Positions 40,752 through 51,806 of a stretch of 64,000 nucleotides of DNA are shown here, one piece after another. Positions within the stretch are counted from its first letter, which is position 1; each line of letters opens with the position of its first letter. The position numbers and the translations under genes are program-made. The DNA comes from Yersinia artesiana (GTDB lineage: Bacteria > Pseudomonadota > Gammaproteobacteria > Enterobacterales > Enterobacteriaceae). The notes under the pieces are model-generated. The model had not been told where the DNA came from. It did no database searches and saw only the letters and a list, made by a program, of their open reading frames with translations. The stretch spans positions 1 to 64,000 of the forward strand of contig NZ_CACVAD010000025.1 of assembly GCF_902726545.1 (NCBI RefSeq). Direction: 5' to 3'.

Positions 40752-42245
40752 ATGTCTAAAAAGTGGATGATTTTCTACGTAATTATTCTGATGTATCTCC
40801 CTGTTTCTATTGATGCAACTGTACTTCATGTGGCTGCACCACGATTGGGGATCGCCTTGTCTGCTACCGGCAGCGAGTTATTGTGGATCATCGATATTTA
40901 CTCGTTGGTGATGGCCTGTTTATTGCTCCCAATGGGGGCGCTGGGCGATCGCATCGGTTTTAAACGTCTGGCTTTATTGGGGTCGGTGCTGTTTGGTTTG
41001 GCCTCTCTTGGCGCAGCTTTAGCGCCCTCAGTGGTGGCATTGATCGCCGCACGTGCTTTTTTGGCGATTGGCGCGGCGATGATTCTGCCCGCCACTTTAT
41101 CCGCCGTGCGCCATATCTTCACCGATGAACGCGAGCGGGCTTTAGCACTAGGAATTTGGGTCGCTATTGGCACCATGGGCGCGGCGATGGGGCCGTTGGT
41201 CGGTGGGCTATTAATGGAATACTTCTATTGGGGAGCGGTGTTCTTAATCAATATTCCTATTATTATCGCGGTGGTTATTGCCACATTGGTGGTTATTCCT
41301 ACTCAGCCGATGCGCACTGAACAGACATGGAAATTGGCTCCGGCATTGGTGCTGATCACCGCCATCCTGATGCTGGTCTATGCGGCCAAAACCGGGCTGC
41401 GCGGCAATGGCGATCCGGTAACGACGTCGCTGACGGCCTTGTTGGGTGGTGTGATGCTGTTTGTTTTTGTGCGCCATCAATTGTCTACCACTGCCCCGAT
41501 GATCGATTTTCGTCTGATAAGTCAGCGAGTTATTGCTGTTGGTATCACAATGGCAATGACGGCGATGATAACGCTGGTGGGGTTTGAATTACTTCTGACG
41601 CAAGAATTGCAGTTTGTATTGGGCAAAAGTCCACTTGAAGCGGGCATATTTCTGCTGCCTTTAATGATTGCCAGCGGAGTGAGCGGGCCGCTATCGGGGT
41701 GGTTAGTGGCAAAACTGGGATTACGCACTGTCGCCAGTGCCGGTATCGCCTTCAGTTCATTAAGTTTTCTTGGGTTGGCCTGGACCGATTTTGCCACGCA
41801 GGTATATCAGGCGTGGGGATGGATGATATTACTCGGTTTCAGTATTGAAGCTTCACTGCTGGCCTCCACGGCGGCAATCATGAGCGCGGCGCCGCCAGAA
41901 AAAGCCGGTGCAGCGGGGGCCGTCGAGGGGATGGCTTATGAGTTGGGCGCAGGTTTGGGGGTGGCAATCTTTGGCTTGATGCTATCGCGGGCCTATACTG
42001 CCTCGATTGTATTACCGGAGGATTTGCCCGCCAGCTTAACGGAACAGGCCAGCGCGTCTATCAGCGAAACCATTCAGGTAGTAAATAACCTTGGTGGGTA
42101 TGACGCGCTGCTCAATAGTGCCAAGCTCGCTTTTTCAGCCTCCCACAGCTTAGTGTTAGGTACCGCCAGCGGTTTGCTGATTCTGCTTGCGACTGTGGTT
42201 TGGTTCGCCATGCCGGCGAGAAAAATACGGCAATTTGCACATTGA
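40752..42245 (+). CDS. smvA: SmvA-like MFS efflux pump (DHA2, 14 TMS)
   Basis: This is an inner-membrane drug/H+ antiporter exporting methyl viologen and cationic biocides in related bacteria. The 497 residues give about fourteen helices. Sequence marks shared with Salmonella SmvA are SIDATVLHVAAPRLG near residue 20, NELLWIID-like SELLWIIDIYSLVMA near 38, PMGALGDRIGFKRL near 60, and MAMTAMITLVGFELLLTQELQFV near 270. The Met at 40752 gives the usual SmvA start; in-frame Met codons at 40644 and 40713 add non-homologous residues. It is divergent from its likely regulator. Confidence 0.92.
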   Translation: MSKKWMIFYVIILMYLPVSIDATVLHVAAPRLGIALSATGSELLWIIDIYSLVMACLLLPMGALGDRIGFKRLALLGSVLFGLASLGAALAPSVVALIAARAFLAIGAAMILPATLSAVRHIFTDERERALALGIWVAIGTMGAAMGPLVGGLLMEYFYWGAVFLINIPIIIAVVIATLVVIPTQPMRTEQTWKLAPALVLITAILMLVYAAKTGLRGNGDPVTTSLTALLGGVMLFVFVRHQLSTTAPMIDFRLISQRVIAVGITMAMTAMITLVGFELLLTQELQFVLGKSPLEAGIFLLPLMIASGVSGPLSGWLVAKLGLRTVASAGIAFSSLSFLGLAWTDFATQVYQAWGWMILLGFSIEASLLASTAAIMSAAPPEKAGAAGAVEGMAYELGAGLGVAIFGLMLSRAYTASIVLPEDLPASLTEQASASISETIQVVNNLGGYDALLNSAKLAFSASHSLVLGTASGLLILLATVVWFAMPARKIRQFAH

Positions 42246-42249
42246 TCGA

Positions 42250-42267
42250 GGGGGCCAACTGGCCCCT
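42250..42267 (+). terminator. Hairpin terminator after smvA
   Basis: GGGGCC and GGCCCC pair around AACT just past the smvA stop. A T-run appears only some 25 bases later, so efficiency is uncertain. Confidence 0.55.
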
Positions 42268-42453
42268 GATACTCGTCCACGGCTTCTTTTTTTATTAAAC
42301 TGTTTATTAACGGTTTAGAGTCTGCCAATTCTCTTTATTTATTAGTCATTGCTCTTCGTTAAGTGTGTGATATACCTATTTACGGTAGTGATTTGGGTTT
42401 TGATTGATAAATAGTGTCAAAACCGTATTCCAATAAAGAGTAAGGCTTTATCT

Positions 42454-43599
42454 ATGACCGCGCGGCCATTTGCAGCACAACTCGATATCGACAGCTCAGC
42501 TCAACCTGTCCGAGTCTCTATCAAAGGAGATTGGGTGTTGGCGCATTACCGCATTTTGGAGCCGATTGTCACACAATTTCGTGCGAGCCAGCCTCAGTCC
42601 GTGGCCTTTGATCTTACGCAATTAGGGGCTTTAGATACCGCTGGCGCGACGCTGTTAGCCTTGCTTCTGGGTGAAGAACGCATCAATCATCTGCGTGAAC
42701 TTGCGCCCAAACTGCCTGAAGAACGCCGCACTTTACTGGAAACAGTTAGCCGTGTTTTGCCTGATTTAGCCTCCGAGTCATCAGAAAAACCGACTTCATT
42801 CTGGCTGGAGTTATTGGCGAATACCGGCCGGTCGGTGGATAATTTATGGCAAGATATCAAATCGTTACTGGGTTTTGTCGGCCTGACACTTGAAGCCCTA
42901 TTCAGCACGATTTTCCGCCCCTCGCGCTGGCGAATGACCTCCTTGATTGCCAATATCCAGCAAATCGGCCTCAATGCTGTTCCTATTATTATGCTACTGA
43001 CATTTCTGGTAGGAGCGGTCATTGCCTTTCTCGGTGCGACAGTATTAACCACTTTCGGTGCGGGTATCTTTACCGTTGATTTAGTGGTGTTTTCTTTCCT
43101 GCGTGAATTTGCCGTGCTGCTCACTGCCATTTTAATGGCGGGGCGTACCGCCAGCGCCTTTACCGCTGAAATTGGCCTGATGAAAGCCAATGAGGAAATC
43201 GACGCCATCCAAACTTTGGGGCTAAATCCGGTTGAGTTGTTGGTATTACCACGGGTGTTAGCGCTGCTAATCTCATTACCAATGTTGACCTTTATCGGCA
43301 TGGTTTGCGGCATTTTCGGCGGGATGGTGGTCTGTGCTTTAGCCCTCGATATTTCGCCCACCATGTTCTTATCGATTATGCAAAACAGTAATGGATTGCA
43401 GCATTTTCTGGTGGGAATCAGCAAAGCGCCGATTTTTGCTTTCCTGATTGCCATCATTGGTTGTCTGGAAGGGTTCAAAGTCACTGGCAGTGCAGAGTCT
43501 GTCGGGGTACACACGACCACCAGTGTGGTGCATTCGATCTTCGTGGTGATTTTACTTGATGCCGTCGCGGCGCTATTTTTCATGGAAATGGGATGGTGA
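42454..43599 (+). CDS. MCE-system ABC permease with N-terminal STAS domain (MlaE-like)
   Basis: This is the inner-membrane permease of an Mla-type lipid transporter. Residues 1-95 resemble a STAS domain (VSIKGDWVLAHYRILEPI, then VAFDLTQLGALDTAGATLLALLL). The MlaE permease domain follows from about residue 130 (RMTSLIANIQQIGLNAVPIIMLLTF, AGRTASAFTAEIGLMKANEEIDAIQTLGLNP near 235). In Mla the STAS subunit MlaB is a separate protein; here it is fused. It is first in a four-gene operon and overlaps the ATPase gene. The lipid cargo and direction are unknown. Confidence 0.88.
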   Translation: MTARPFAAQLDIDSSAQPVRVSIKGDWVLAHYRILEPIVTQFRASQPQSVAFDLTQLGALDTAGATLLALLLGEERINHLRELAPKLPEERRTLLETVSRVLPDLASESSEKPTSFWLELLANTGRSVDNLWQDIKSLLGFVGLTLEALFSTIFRPSRWRMTSLIANIQQIGLNAVPIIMLLTFLVGAVIAFLGATVLTTFGAGIFTVDLVVFSFLREFAVLLTAILMAGRTASAFTAEIGLMKANEEIDAIQTLGLNPVELLVLPRVLALLISLPMLTFIGMVCGIFGGMVVCALALDISPTMFLSIMQNSNGLQHFLVGISKAPIFAFLIAIIGCLEGFKVTGSAESVGVHTTTSVVHSIFVVILLDAVAALFFMEMGW

Positions 43600-44399
43600 G
43601 TCAGATGGCGCAAGAGCCAATCATTCAAATTCGCAATCTGGTGAATTGCTTTGGCAAACAGTGCGTGCATCAGGATCTTAATCTTGATGTGCAGCGCGGC
43701 GAAGTGCTCGGTGTGGTGGGCGGATCGGGTACTGGTAAGTCAGTGCTACTACGCAGTATTGTGGGATTACGCCGCCCGACGGCCGGGCAGATTCATGTGT
43801 TTGGTCAGGATTTAATGACACTATCGGGCCAGGCGCGTTCCCAGGTCGAACGCCGATTTGGTGTATTGTTTCAACGAGGTGCATTATTCAGTTCTCTGAC
43901 GGTGACGGAAAACGTGGCCTTGCCATTAATCGAAAATGCGGGTTTACCCCGCGGCGAGGCAGAGCGGTTAGCGCAGGTTAAATTGGCGCTGGCGGGGTTA
44001 CCGCCAGGGGCAGGCAGTAAATATCCGGCGTCACTGTCGGGCGGGATGGTCAAACGCGTTGCTTTGGCGCGCGCGTTGGCATTAGACCCGGATATTTTGT
44101 TTCTCGATGAGCCGACTGCGGGTCTTGATCCTATTGGTGCGGCGGCGTTTGATAGTTTGATCCGCACCTTGCGTGATGCACTGAATCTTACGGTATTTCT
44201 GGTGACACACGATCTGGATACACTCTATACCTTGTGTGATCGTGTGGCCGTGCTGTCACAAAAGAAAGTGCTGGTGGTAGATACATTAGATAAAGTGGCT
44301 GCAACTGATGATGACTGGATTCAGGCGTATTTTCATGGCCCCCGTGGCCGGGCTGCTTATCAGGCAGCGGCAGCAATTAATAGCGAAGAGAGGTTGTAA
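43593..44399 (+). CDS. MCE-system ABC ATPase (MlaF-like)
   Basis: This is the cytosolic ATPase that drives the adjacent permease. The 268 residues contain Walker A GGSGTGKSVLL near residue 45, signature [15 protein letters not shown] near 150 (GGMxKRVALARA is typical of the MlaF group), Walker B ILFLDEPTAGLDP near 172 and LVTHDLDTLY with the H-loop His. The ATG at 43593 overlaps the permease end by seven bases; an ATG at 43605 is an alternative. It is followed directly by the MCE protein gene. Confidence 0.9.
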   Translation: MVSQMAQEPIIQIRNLVNCFGKQCVHQDLNLDVQRGEVLGVVGGSGTGKSVLLRSIVGLRRPTAGQIHVFGQDLMTLSGQARSQVERRFGVLFQRGALFSSLTVTENVALPLIENAGLPRGEAERLAQVKLALAGLPPGAGSKYPASLSGGMVKRVALARALALDPDILFLDEPTAGLDPIGAAAFDSLIRTLRDALNLTVFLVTHDLDTLYTLCDRVAVLSQKKVLVVDTLDKVAATDDDWIQAYFHGPRGRAAYQAAAAINSEERL

Positions 44400-45341
44400 A
44401 TGGAAACCCGTGCTCACCATGTTGTCATTGGTTTGTTCACTCTCATTGTGGTCAGTGCCGCGCTGTTATTCTGCCTATGGCTGACAAACGCCGGCTCTAA
44501 TCGCCAGTTCAAGCTCTACGATATTGTTTTTAATGAACCGGTGAGTGGCCTGTCTCAGGGGAGTATTGTGCAATACAGTGGTATTCGGGTCGGCGAAGTG
44601 ACTCAATTACGTTTGGACAGTGAGAACCCTAATAAGGTTTGGGCGCGTATCCGCGTCTCTGCCTCGACGCCTATCCGCGAGGATACCCAGGCCCGTCTGA
44701 CGGTCGCAGGCATTACCGGCACTTCAAATATTCAATTTAGCAGTAGCACTCCGTCAAGCCCGCTATTGGAGGGTAAAGATGGCGAAATTCCTATTATTAT
44801 CGCCACTCCGTCACCGATGAGCCAATTGCTGGCCAATGGCGAAAATTTCATGAGTAACGCCAATGAAGTGCTGATGCGCTTAAACCAGCTATTAGCACCT
44901 GATAATCAGCAACGGCTCATCACCACACTGGATAACCTCGCACTGGTCACCCAAACTGTTGCCGATCAACGTCAGGATATTCGCACCATGTTGCAGCAGT
45001 TGGCGCAGGCCAGCAAACAAGCTAATGAGACATTGACGCAAACCAATCGCTTGCTGCGCAACGCCAATGGATTGATGGACGGGCAGGGTAAGCAACTGGT
45101 TAATGATGCCGCCAAGACTATGGCATCGTTACAAAATACCAGCATCATTCTCAATAAATTGGTCAGTGAAAATCAAACTTCTCTCAATAATGGCATGCAA
45201 GGAATGAATGAATTGGGGCCTGCTGTTGATGAGTTGCGCAGAACATTAGCCACATTGCGTGCGGCGGTTTCCCGTTTGGAAGAAAACCCTGCGGCTCTGC
45301 TGCGTGGCCGTGAAAGAACACAGGAGTTTACGCCTCGATGA
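44400..45341 (+). CDS. MCE-domain protein (MlaD/PqiB-like, single MCE)
   Basis: This is a periplasmic substrate-binding ring component anchored by one N-terminal helix (VVIGLFTLIVVSAALLFCLWL, residues 8-28). One MCE domain spans about 38-115 (FNEPVSGLSQGSIVQYSGIRVGEV, ARLTVAGITGTSNIQFSS). A long helical C-terminal region, rich in Gln, Asn and Leu heptads (150-300), could make a periplasmic coiled coil or tunnel. It starts right after the ATPase stop. Mla-, Pqi- and Let-type systems differ in the number of MCE domains; this one has a single domain. Confidence 0.89.
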   Translation: METRAHHVVIGLFTLIVVSAALLFCLWLTNAGSNRQFKLYDIVFNEPVSGLSQGSIVQYSGIRVGEVTQLRLDSENPNKVWARIRVSASTPIREDTQARLTVAGITGTSNIQFSSSTPSSPLLEGKDGEIPIIIATPSPMSQLLANGENFMSNANEVLMRLNQLLAPDNQQRLITTLDNLALVTQTVADQRQDIRTMLQQLAQASKQANETLTQTNRLLRNANGLMDGQGKQLVNDAAKTMASLQNTSIILNKLVSENQTSLNNGMQGMNELGPAVDELRRTLATLRAAVSRLEENPAALLRGRERTQEFTPR

Positions 45342-45973
45342 TATCTCTGAAGATAATGCACTCTACCGGCCGTGGTGCGCGGCTGTTGATGTTATCCGCG
45401 CTGGCAATGCTGCTGTCAGCTTGTACCATTTTACCCAGTGCGCCGGTATCGCAGGTTTACTTACTACCCGTGCCGCCCGCAGCAAATGCGCCACGCGGGC
45501 AGGCCGTAAATTGGTCGTTGCGGGTTTCACAACCGGCCACCAATCAGTTTCTCAACAGCTCGCGTATTGCTGTGCAGCCCGAAGGGCAGGAGATAGCGGT
45601 CTACAAAAATTCGCGCTGGACTGATCCGGCTCCTATTTTAGTGCGTAATCGCCTGATTCAGGAGTTCCGCACTGATGGCCGTATTCCTGCGGTCAGCAGT
45701 GACGATGACAGCTTGCAGGCGGATGTTGAGCTGAGCGGCGATTTATCGGCATTTCAGGGGGTATATCAAGCGGGCAACAGCGAAGTGCTGATCCGTTTTG
45801 ATGCCCGACTGGTGCGGATTTCAGATCGCAGAATCATTGCTACCCGTCATTTTGAAGTGCGGCAGCCTATTAAGGGCGCACAGATGAATGAAGTGGTAGA
45901 TGCTTTTGGTTTGGCGAGTAATCAGTTGGCCTCACAGGTGCTGAACTGGACACTACAACAATCGCCTCAGTAA
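45338..45973 (+). CDS. PqiC-like ABC-type transport auxiliary lipoprotein
   Basis: This is an outer-membrane lipoprotein of the PqiC/ABC_trans_aux family, 211 residues. A signal ends at lipobox MLLSAC (Cys 29). The mature part has SQVYLLPVPPA, the family's YLL-P start, then RIAVQPEGQEIAVYKNSRWTDPAPILVRNRLIQEF near residue 75, which is the recognisable core. It is coupled to the MCE gene by an ATGA overlap. It would provide the outer-membrane end of the lipid pathway, as PqiC does for PqiB. Confidence 0.88.
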   Translation: MISLKIMHSTGRGARLLMLSALAMLLSACTILPSAPVSQVYLLPVPPAANAPRGQAVNWSLRVSQPATNQFLNSSRIAVQPEGQEIAVYKNSRWTDPAPILVRNRLIQEFRTDGRIPAVSSDDDSLQADVELSGDLSAFQGVYQAGNSEVLIRFDARLVRISDRRIIATRHFEVRQPIKGAQMNEVVDAFGLASNQLASQVLNWTLQQSPQ

Positions 45974-46002
45974 TACTTTTCTCCCTACCGTCTTGTCTAT
46001 TG

Positions 46003-46038
46003 CCCAGTATTATTATGAAAAACCATAATAATACTGGG
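46003..46038 (+). terminator. 15-bp perfect hairpin after the MCE operon
   Basis: CCCAGTATTATTATG (46003-46017) pairs exactly with CATAATAATACTGGG (46024-46038) around AAAAAC. There is no T-run, but position and strength suggest an operon end. Confidence 0.65.
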
Positions 46039-46211
46039 TATGCTTATGTCAGGTTAAGTAAAGTCCGACAGTTATATTGACCGAGTAATTATAAACTTCT
46101 GCAAAATATCTGATTGCTGTTACGGAAATATATCTTATATCAAATAAGAGTTGATTTTATGTTTCATAATGTTTGACTATTGTTCTGTAAATTGAGCAAA
46201 AGGGAATCATT

Positions 46212-46766
46212 ATGCTTTGGAAGAATACCAGGGAACAGTTTGGTCGCGTCACTATTAGTATCCACTGGCTGGTGGCATTGACAGTATATGCACTGTTTGC
46301 TCTGGGTTTATGGATGGTGACTTTAGGCTACTATGATGGCTGGTATCATCAGGCACCTGAAATACATAAAAGCATCGGTTGTATACTTTTTGCTGTGATG
46401 TTATTTAGGGTTATTTGGCGCTTTATTTCGCCGCCACCAACGCCTTTATCCAGTTATAGCCGGTTCACTCGCATTAGTGCAGTATTGGCACATCTGTTTT
46501 TATATATTGTCTTATTTTGTATTATGTTCAGTGGTTATTTGATCTCGACGGCTGATGGGCAACCGATCGCTGTATTTGGTTGGTTTGCTGTTCCTGCAAC
46601 ATTAACAAGTTTACCTGATCAGGCTGATACCGCGGGTACTGTGCATCTTTATCTGGCTTGGGCCGTTGTGGTGCTTTCACTATTACATGGGCTGGCCGCA
46701 ATTAAACACCATTTTATTGATGGTGATATTACCCTTAAACGGATGCTGGGACGTAGCACCGATTAA
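46212..46766 (+). CDS. yceJ: Cytochrome b561 YceJ
   Basis: This inner-membrane b-type cytochrome of 184 residues with four helices is co-transcribed with yceI, as in E. coli. Candidate haem His are in [22 protein letters not shown] (helix 1), [11 protein letters not shown] (helix 2), and helix 4 [16 protein letters not shown]. The end [10 protein letters not shown] is typical of this family. It sits 25 bases before yceI. It may donate or take electrons for the YceI isoprenoid-binding protein; this is inference from gene pairing. Confidence 0.9.
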   Translation: MLWKNTREQFGRVTISIHWLVALTVYALFALGLWMVTLGYYDGWYHQAPEIHKSIGCILFAVMLFRVIWRFISPPPTPLSSYSRFTRISAVLAHLFLYIVLFCIMFSGYLISTADGQPIAVFGWFAVPATLTSLPDQADTAGTVHLYLAWAVVVLSLLHGLAAIKHHFIDGDITLKRMLGRSTD

Positions 46767-46791
46767 CCAACTGTATTATGGAGAATTAAGA

Positions 46792-47370
46792 ATGTTTAAT
46801 AAGACCCTATTGGGCCTGACTGTAGGCGCACTGATGTTTACCGCTGGTAGTGCCGTAGCCGCCGAATATAAAATTGATAAAGAAGGTCAACACGCCTTTA
46901 TCGAATTCCGGATTAAACACTTAGGCTATAGCTGGTTATATGGCAGTTTTAATGATTTCGATGGTTCTTTCACTTTTGATGAAAAGAACCCCGCAGCGGA
47001 TAAAGTGAATGTGGTGATTAACACTAATAGTGTTGATACCAATCATGCTGAACGCGATAAACATCTGCGCAGCAAAGATTTCTTGAATGTCAGCAAATTC
47101 CCACAAGCGACATTCGAGTCGACTGAAGTGAAGAAAAATGCCGAAGGTTATACTGTAGTCGGTAATCTAACATTAAATGGCGTGACTAAGCCGGTGACCT
47201 TGGAAAGTAAATTGACTGGTCAGGGTAATGACCCATGGGGCGGTTATCGTGCCGGTTTTGAAGCTAATGGTAATATTAAGCTGAAAGACTTTAATATCAC
47301 CACTGATTTAGGCCCAGCATCACAGGAAGTTGAATTGATTCTGTCCGTTGAAGGTGTTCGAGCTAAATAA
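46792..47370 (+). CDS. yceI: YceI periplasmic lipid-binding-like protein
   Basis: This is a secreted lipocalin-like beta-barrel protein; relatives bind polyisoprenoids. The 192 residues start with a signal ending GSAVAAEYK (cleavage near 23). The core matches Yce[28 protein letters not shown] near residue 34, [26 protein letters not shown] near 83, and [14 protein letters not shown] near 128. The ATG at 46792 follows a GGAGAAT site. It is followed by a strong terminator. In E. coli it is base-inducible. Confidence 0.95.
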   Translation: MFNKTLLGLTVGALMFTAGSAVAAEYKIDKEGQHAFIEFRIKHLGYSWLYGSFNDFDGSFTFDEKNPAADKVNVVINTNSVDTNHAERDKHLRSKDFLNVSKFPQATFESTEVKKNAEGYTVVGNLTLNGVTKPVTLESKLTGQGNDPWGGYRAGFEANGNIKLKDFNITTDLGPASQEVELILSVEGVRAK

Positions 47371-47388
47371 TCTGTGTTGTTCTATTTT

Positions 47389-47412
47389 AAAGGAGCCTTG
47401 GCTCCTTTTTTA
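47389..47412 (+). terminator. Terminator of yceJ-yceI
   Basis: AAAGGAG pairs with CTCCTTT around CCTTGG, followed by a T-run. It may also serve the convergent ascG. Confidence 0.85.
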
Positions 47413-47436
47413 ATGTCAGAATTATAGCAAATCAGG

Positions 47437-48468
47437 TTATTTGACCTTATTTACTGCAAAGAAAGGCCCTTTGCCGACTGAATCTCTGATGAGCAGTTCA
47501 GATTGAAATATATTCTCACTTGATAAATAACCGCCATCTAACATGGATATCAGCCTGTTAATAACTTCATTTATCATGCCACTGACGGGATCTTTGATAC
47601 TGGATAATGGTGGTAGCAGGAAAGGCGCGATAGGAATATTATCAAACCCGATGATGGAAACATCTTTTGGGACTTTTAAGCCAGCTTCGTTTAATTTTTT
47701 CATCGCACCAATAGCCATATCATCGTTACTGGCGATAATTGCGCTAAAAGGCAACTGGCTGGCTAATAAAGACTCAACCGCCGTGGCACCACTTGCCGGT
47801 GTCCATTTGCCTTGCACAATAAGTTTGTCCTGAACGGGCAGAGAAAATGCTGCTAATGCTGTCTTATATCCAGAAAGTCGCTCAATCGCGGTAGGTGAAT
47901 CAAGTGAGCCGGTAATAAAGGCAATATCGCGGTGGCCCTGCTCAATAAGATATTTAGTCGCATTATAGCTGGAACCTTGATGATCGCAGAAAATACAATG
48001 ACTATGATTTTTTCGCAGCTTTCTGTTCACCACCATAATCGGCTGCTTATATTGATCAATAATAAGATCCATGGCATCAACAGTTAAAAACCGGGGATAA
48101 ATTATTATTGCATCACAGCGTAAATCGAGCAGGAACTGAATAGCCTCTTGTTCCTCTTCAGCACTGTGTTTCCCATCAACCAGAACTAACTGACGACCAT
48201 TTTTTTCTAATTTTTGCGCCGCTTGAGACAGGATTTCATTAAAGTAGCTGCCGTTATACAGGGTATTGGTGACCACCAATCCGATGCATTCAGATTTATT
48301 GGTCGCCAGATTTCTCGCCAGTAAATTTGGCCGATATCCCGTCTCTTCAATGGCTTTAAAGACACTTTCTTTAGTTGCATCACTGACATAGCCTTTGCCC
48401 GACAAAACACGCGAAACAGTGGCTTTTGAAACACCGGCTTTCTTTGCCACTTCTTGCATTGTAGACAT
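47437..48468 (-). CDS. ascG: LacI-family repressor AscG
   Basis: This is a DNA-binding repressor of the divergent asc PTS operon. Residues 1-55 are the LacI HTH and hinge (MQEVAKKAGVSKATVSRVLSGKGYVSDATKE). The rest is a periplasmic-binding-like ligand domain with CDAIIIYPRFL, FITGSLDSPTAIERLSGYK and SVIGFDNIPIAPFL. The 343 residues follow E. coli AscG closely. The operator candidate lies 168 bases upstream. In E. coli AscG also represses some other operons. The likely inducer is a phosphorylated or free beta-glucoside, inferred. Confidence 0.93.
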   Translation of the reverse strand: MSTMQEVAKKAGVSKATVSRVLSGKGYVSDATKESVFKAIEETGYRPNLLARNLATNKSECIGLVVTNTLYNGSYFNEILSQAAQKLEKNGRQLVLVDGKHSAEEEQEAIQFLLDLRCDAIIIYPRFLTVDAMDLIIDQYKQPIMVVNRKLRKNHSHCIFCDHQGSSYNATKYLIEQGHRDIAFITGSLDSPTAIERLSGYKTALAAFSLPVQDKLIVQGKWTPASGATAVESLLASQLPFSAIIASNDDMAIGAMKKLNEAGLKVPKDVSIIGFDNIPIAPFLLPPLSSIKDPVSGMINEVINRLISMLDGGYLSSENIFQSELLIRDSVGKGPFFAVNKVK

Positions 48469-48811
48469 AGGCTCTTCCTGACACGTTGAAAATTATTACT
48501 ATTCTACACGTTACCGCCGCCGAGAAGCAGGTTGCCGGGCAGAATAAATTCCCTCTCGATGTCGATCATCATCACAGAATGAAAATTGAATAAAGCGATC
48601 TATTGAATTCTATCTCATATTTTAAGACTCTCATGTGGAACCGGTTACCTATTTATCTGAGAATGTTCATAGATAAGATCTTTCCGGTCAGTGAATAATT
48701 TATAACTATATGAATTTGATGGCTAATTGTGAGTTCGTGGCGATGAGGGGACTCCCTCAGTGCAGAAGGGACACTTAGCTCAGTGTGCGCCATTACGGGG
48801 AGTTGTTACTC
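48469..48811. promoter_or_regulatory. Divergent ascG/ascF control region
   Basis: These 343 non-coding bases hold the AscG operator candidate at 48636-48649 and flanking AT-rich sequence likely to contain both promoters. No small gene is seen. Confidence 0.5.
48636..48649. promoter_or_regulatory. AscG operator candidate
   Basis: TGGAACCGGTTACC is a near palindrome with the central CG typical of LacI-family sites and matches 11 of 14 bases of the E. coli AscG site TGAAACCGGTTTCA. Confidence 0.65.
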
Positions 48812-50266
48812 ATGTCAAAAAATTATGCCGCAGTATCGCAACAGATAGTCGATGCCATTGGTGGGGCCAATAATATTGGGGCCGTGACCCACTGCATGAC
48901 ACGCTTACGCTTTGTACTCAATGATAAGACTGTGGTCGATTTGGCAAAATTAAAAGCCATCACTGGTGTGTTGGGCGTGGTACACAGTGAAAATCAGTGC
49001 CAGGTTATCATTGGCAATAATGTGAGTTATGCCTTTGCTGAAGTGCTCAAATTGTTGCCTGAAGGCGCATTGCCGGCAAACGCATTACCCCAGAAAAACA
49101 AAATCACCTTAAAGCGGATCGGGGCAGGGATACTGGATGCATTGATTGGCACCATGTCACCGTTGATTCCCGCTATCATCGGTGGTTCGATGGTAAAACT
49201 GCTGGCAATGATACTGGATATGACCGGCATTTTTGAGAAAGGCTCATCAACGCTCATTATTCTTAATGTGATTGGCGACGGCGCTTTCTTCTTCCTGCCA
49301 GTCATGGTGGCGGCTTCTGCGGCGATAAAATTCAAAACCAATATGTCGCTGGCTATCGCCATTGCCGGGGTGTTGGTTCATCCGGCGTTTATTGATTTAA
49401 TGGCAAAAGCTGCGCAAGGCCAACATGTTGAATTTATGGGGGTATCCGTTACGGCGGTGAAGTACACCTATACGGTGATCCCGGCACTCTGTATGACCTG
49501 GCTGTTGTCTTATATTGAGCGCTGGGTTGACCGTATTACACCGGCGGTGACGAAAAACTTCCTTAAACCGATGCTGATCGTGCTGATTTCTGCCCCTATT
49601 GCCATCATGTTTATTGGGCCATTGGGAATCTGGATTGGTAGCGGCATATCCTCTTTGGTGTATACCGTTCATGATTATCTGGGCTGGCTCTCCGTGGCGA
49701 TTATGGGAGCACTTTGGCCATTACTGGTTATGACGGGCATGCACCGTGTTTTTACGCCAACCATCATTCAAACCATTGCCGAAACGGGCAAAGAGGGCAT
49801 GGTGATGCCATCAGAAATTGGTGCCAACCTTTCGCTGGGCGGCTCATCACTGGCGGTTGCCTGGCGTACCAAAAACCCGGAATTACGCCAAACGGCGTTG
49901 GCTGCTGCGGCTTCCGCGATTGTAGCGGGTATCTCTGAACCGGCACTTTATGGGGTGGCATTGCGGCTCAAACGTCCGTTAATCGCTAGCCTTATCAGTG
50001 GATTTATCTGTGGTGCCGTGGCGGGAATCGGTGGGTTAGCCAGCCATTCCATGGCCTCACCTGGGTTATTTACCAGTGTTCAGTTCTTCGATCCGGCCAA
50101 TCCAATGAGCATTGTATGGGTGTTTGGCGTCATGATTCTGGCGATAGTCATTTCTTTCGTCACAACACTGTTACTGGGATTTGAAGACATTCCTGTCGAA
50201 GATAGTGCGGATAGCCGTGCCGATTCTCCTGCTTCAACTGTTTCGCACAGTGCAGTAAAAAATTAA
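48812..50266 (+). CDS. ascF: Beta-glucoside PTS EIIBC (AscF)
   Basis: This is an inner-membrane PTS permease for cellobiose/arbutin/salicin. The 484 residues contain IIB (1-80, with Cys near 26 in VTHCMTRLRF) and IIC (about 100-470, GISEPALYG near 380), but no IIA domain, as in E. coli AscF; it would borrow IIA from Crr or BglF. Strong identity with E. coli AscF is seen (RIGAGILDALIGTMSPLIPAIIGGSMVKL). I chose the ATG at 48812 after GGGGAG; the start at 48785 lacks homology. Confidence 0.95.
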   Translation: MSKNYAAVSQQIVDAIGGANNIGAVTHCMTRLRFVLNDKTVVDLAKLKAITGVLGVVHSENQCQVIIGNNVSYAFAEVLKLLPEGALPANALPQKNKITLKRIGAGILDALIGTMSPLIPAIIGGSMVKLLAMILDMTGIFEKGSSTLIILNVIGDGAFFFLPVMVAASAAIKFKTNMSLAIAIAGVLVHPAFIDLMAKAAQGQHVEFMGVSVTAVKYTYTVIPALCMTWLLSYIERWVDRITPAVTKNFLKPMLIVLISAPIAIMFIGPLGIWIGSGISSLVYTVHDYLGWLSVAIMGALWPLLVMTGMHRVFTPTIIQTIAETGKEGMVMPSEIGANLSLGGSSLAVAWRTKNPELRQTALAAAASAIVAGISEPALYGVALRLKRPLIASLISGFICGAVAGIGGLASHSMASPGLFTSVQFFDPANPMSIVWVFGVMILAIVISFVTTLLLGFEDIPVEDSADSRADSPASTVSHSAVKN

Positions 50267-50285
50267 CTAAATAAAGAGGTATTGA

Positions 50286-51716
<1,431 letters not shown>

Positions 51717-51721
51717 ATAAT

Positions 51722-51757
51722 TCGCCGGGAATGGGCTATGGCTGATGTTCCCGGCGA
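51722..51757 (+). terminator. Hairpin after ascB
   Basis: TCGCCGGGAA (51722-51731) pairs perfectly with TTCCCGGCGA (51748-51757). It has no T-run. Confidence 0.6.
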
Positions 51758-51806
51758 CGAATAGTATTCGGATATCGCTGTATTTTTATTTTAAATTTAT
51801 GATGTT

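Noticed and set aside
42687-43670. 327-codon minus-strand open frame over the MCE permease
   Set aside because: It mirrors the permease codons, is Lys/Ser/Thr-rich without a family and cuts across a four-gene operon.
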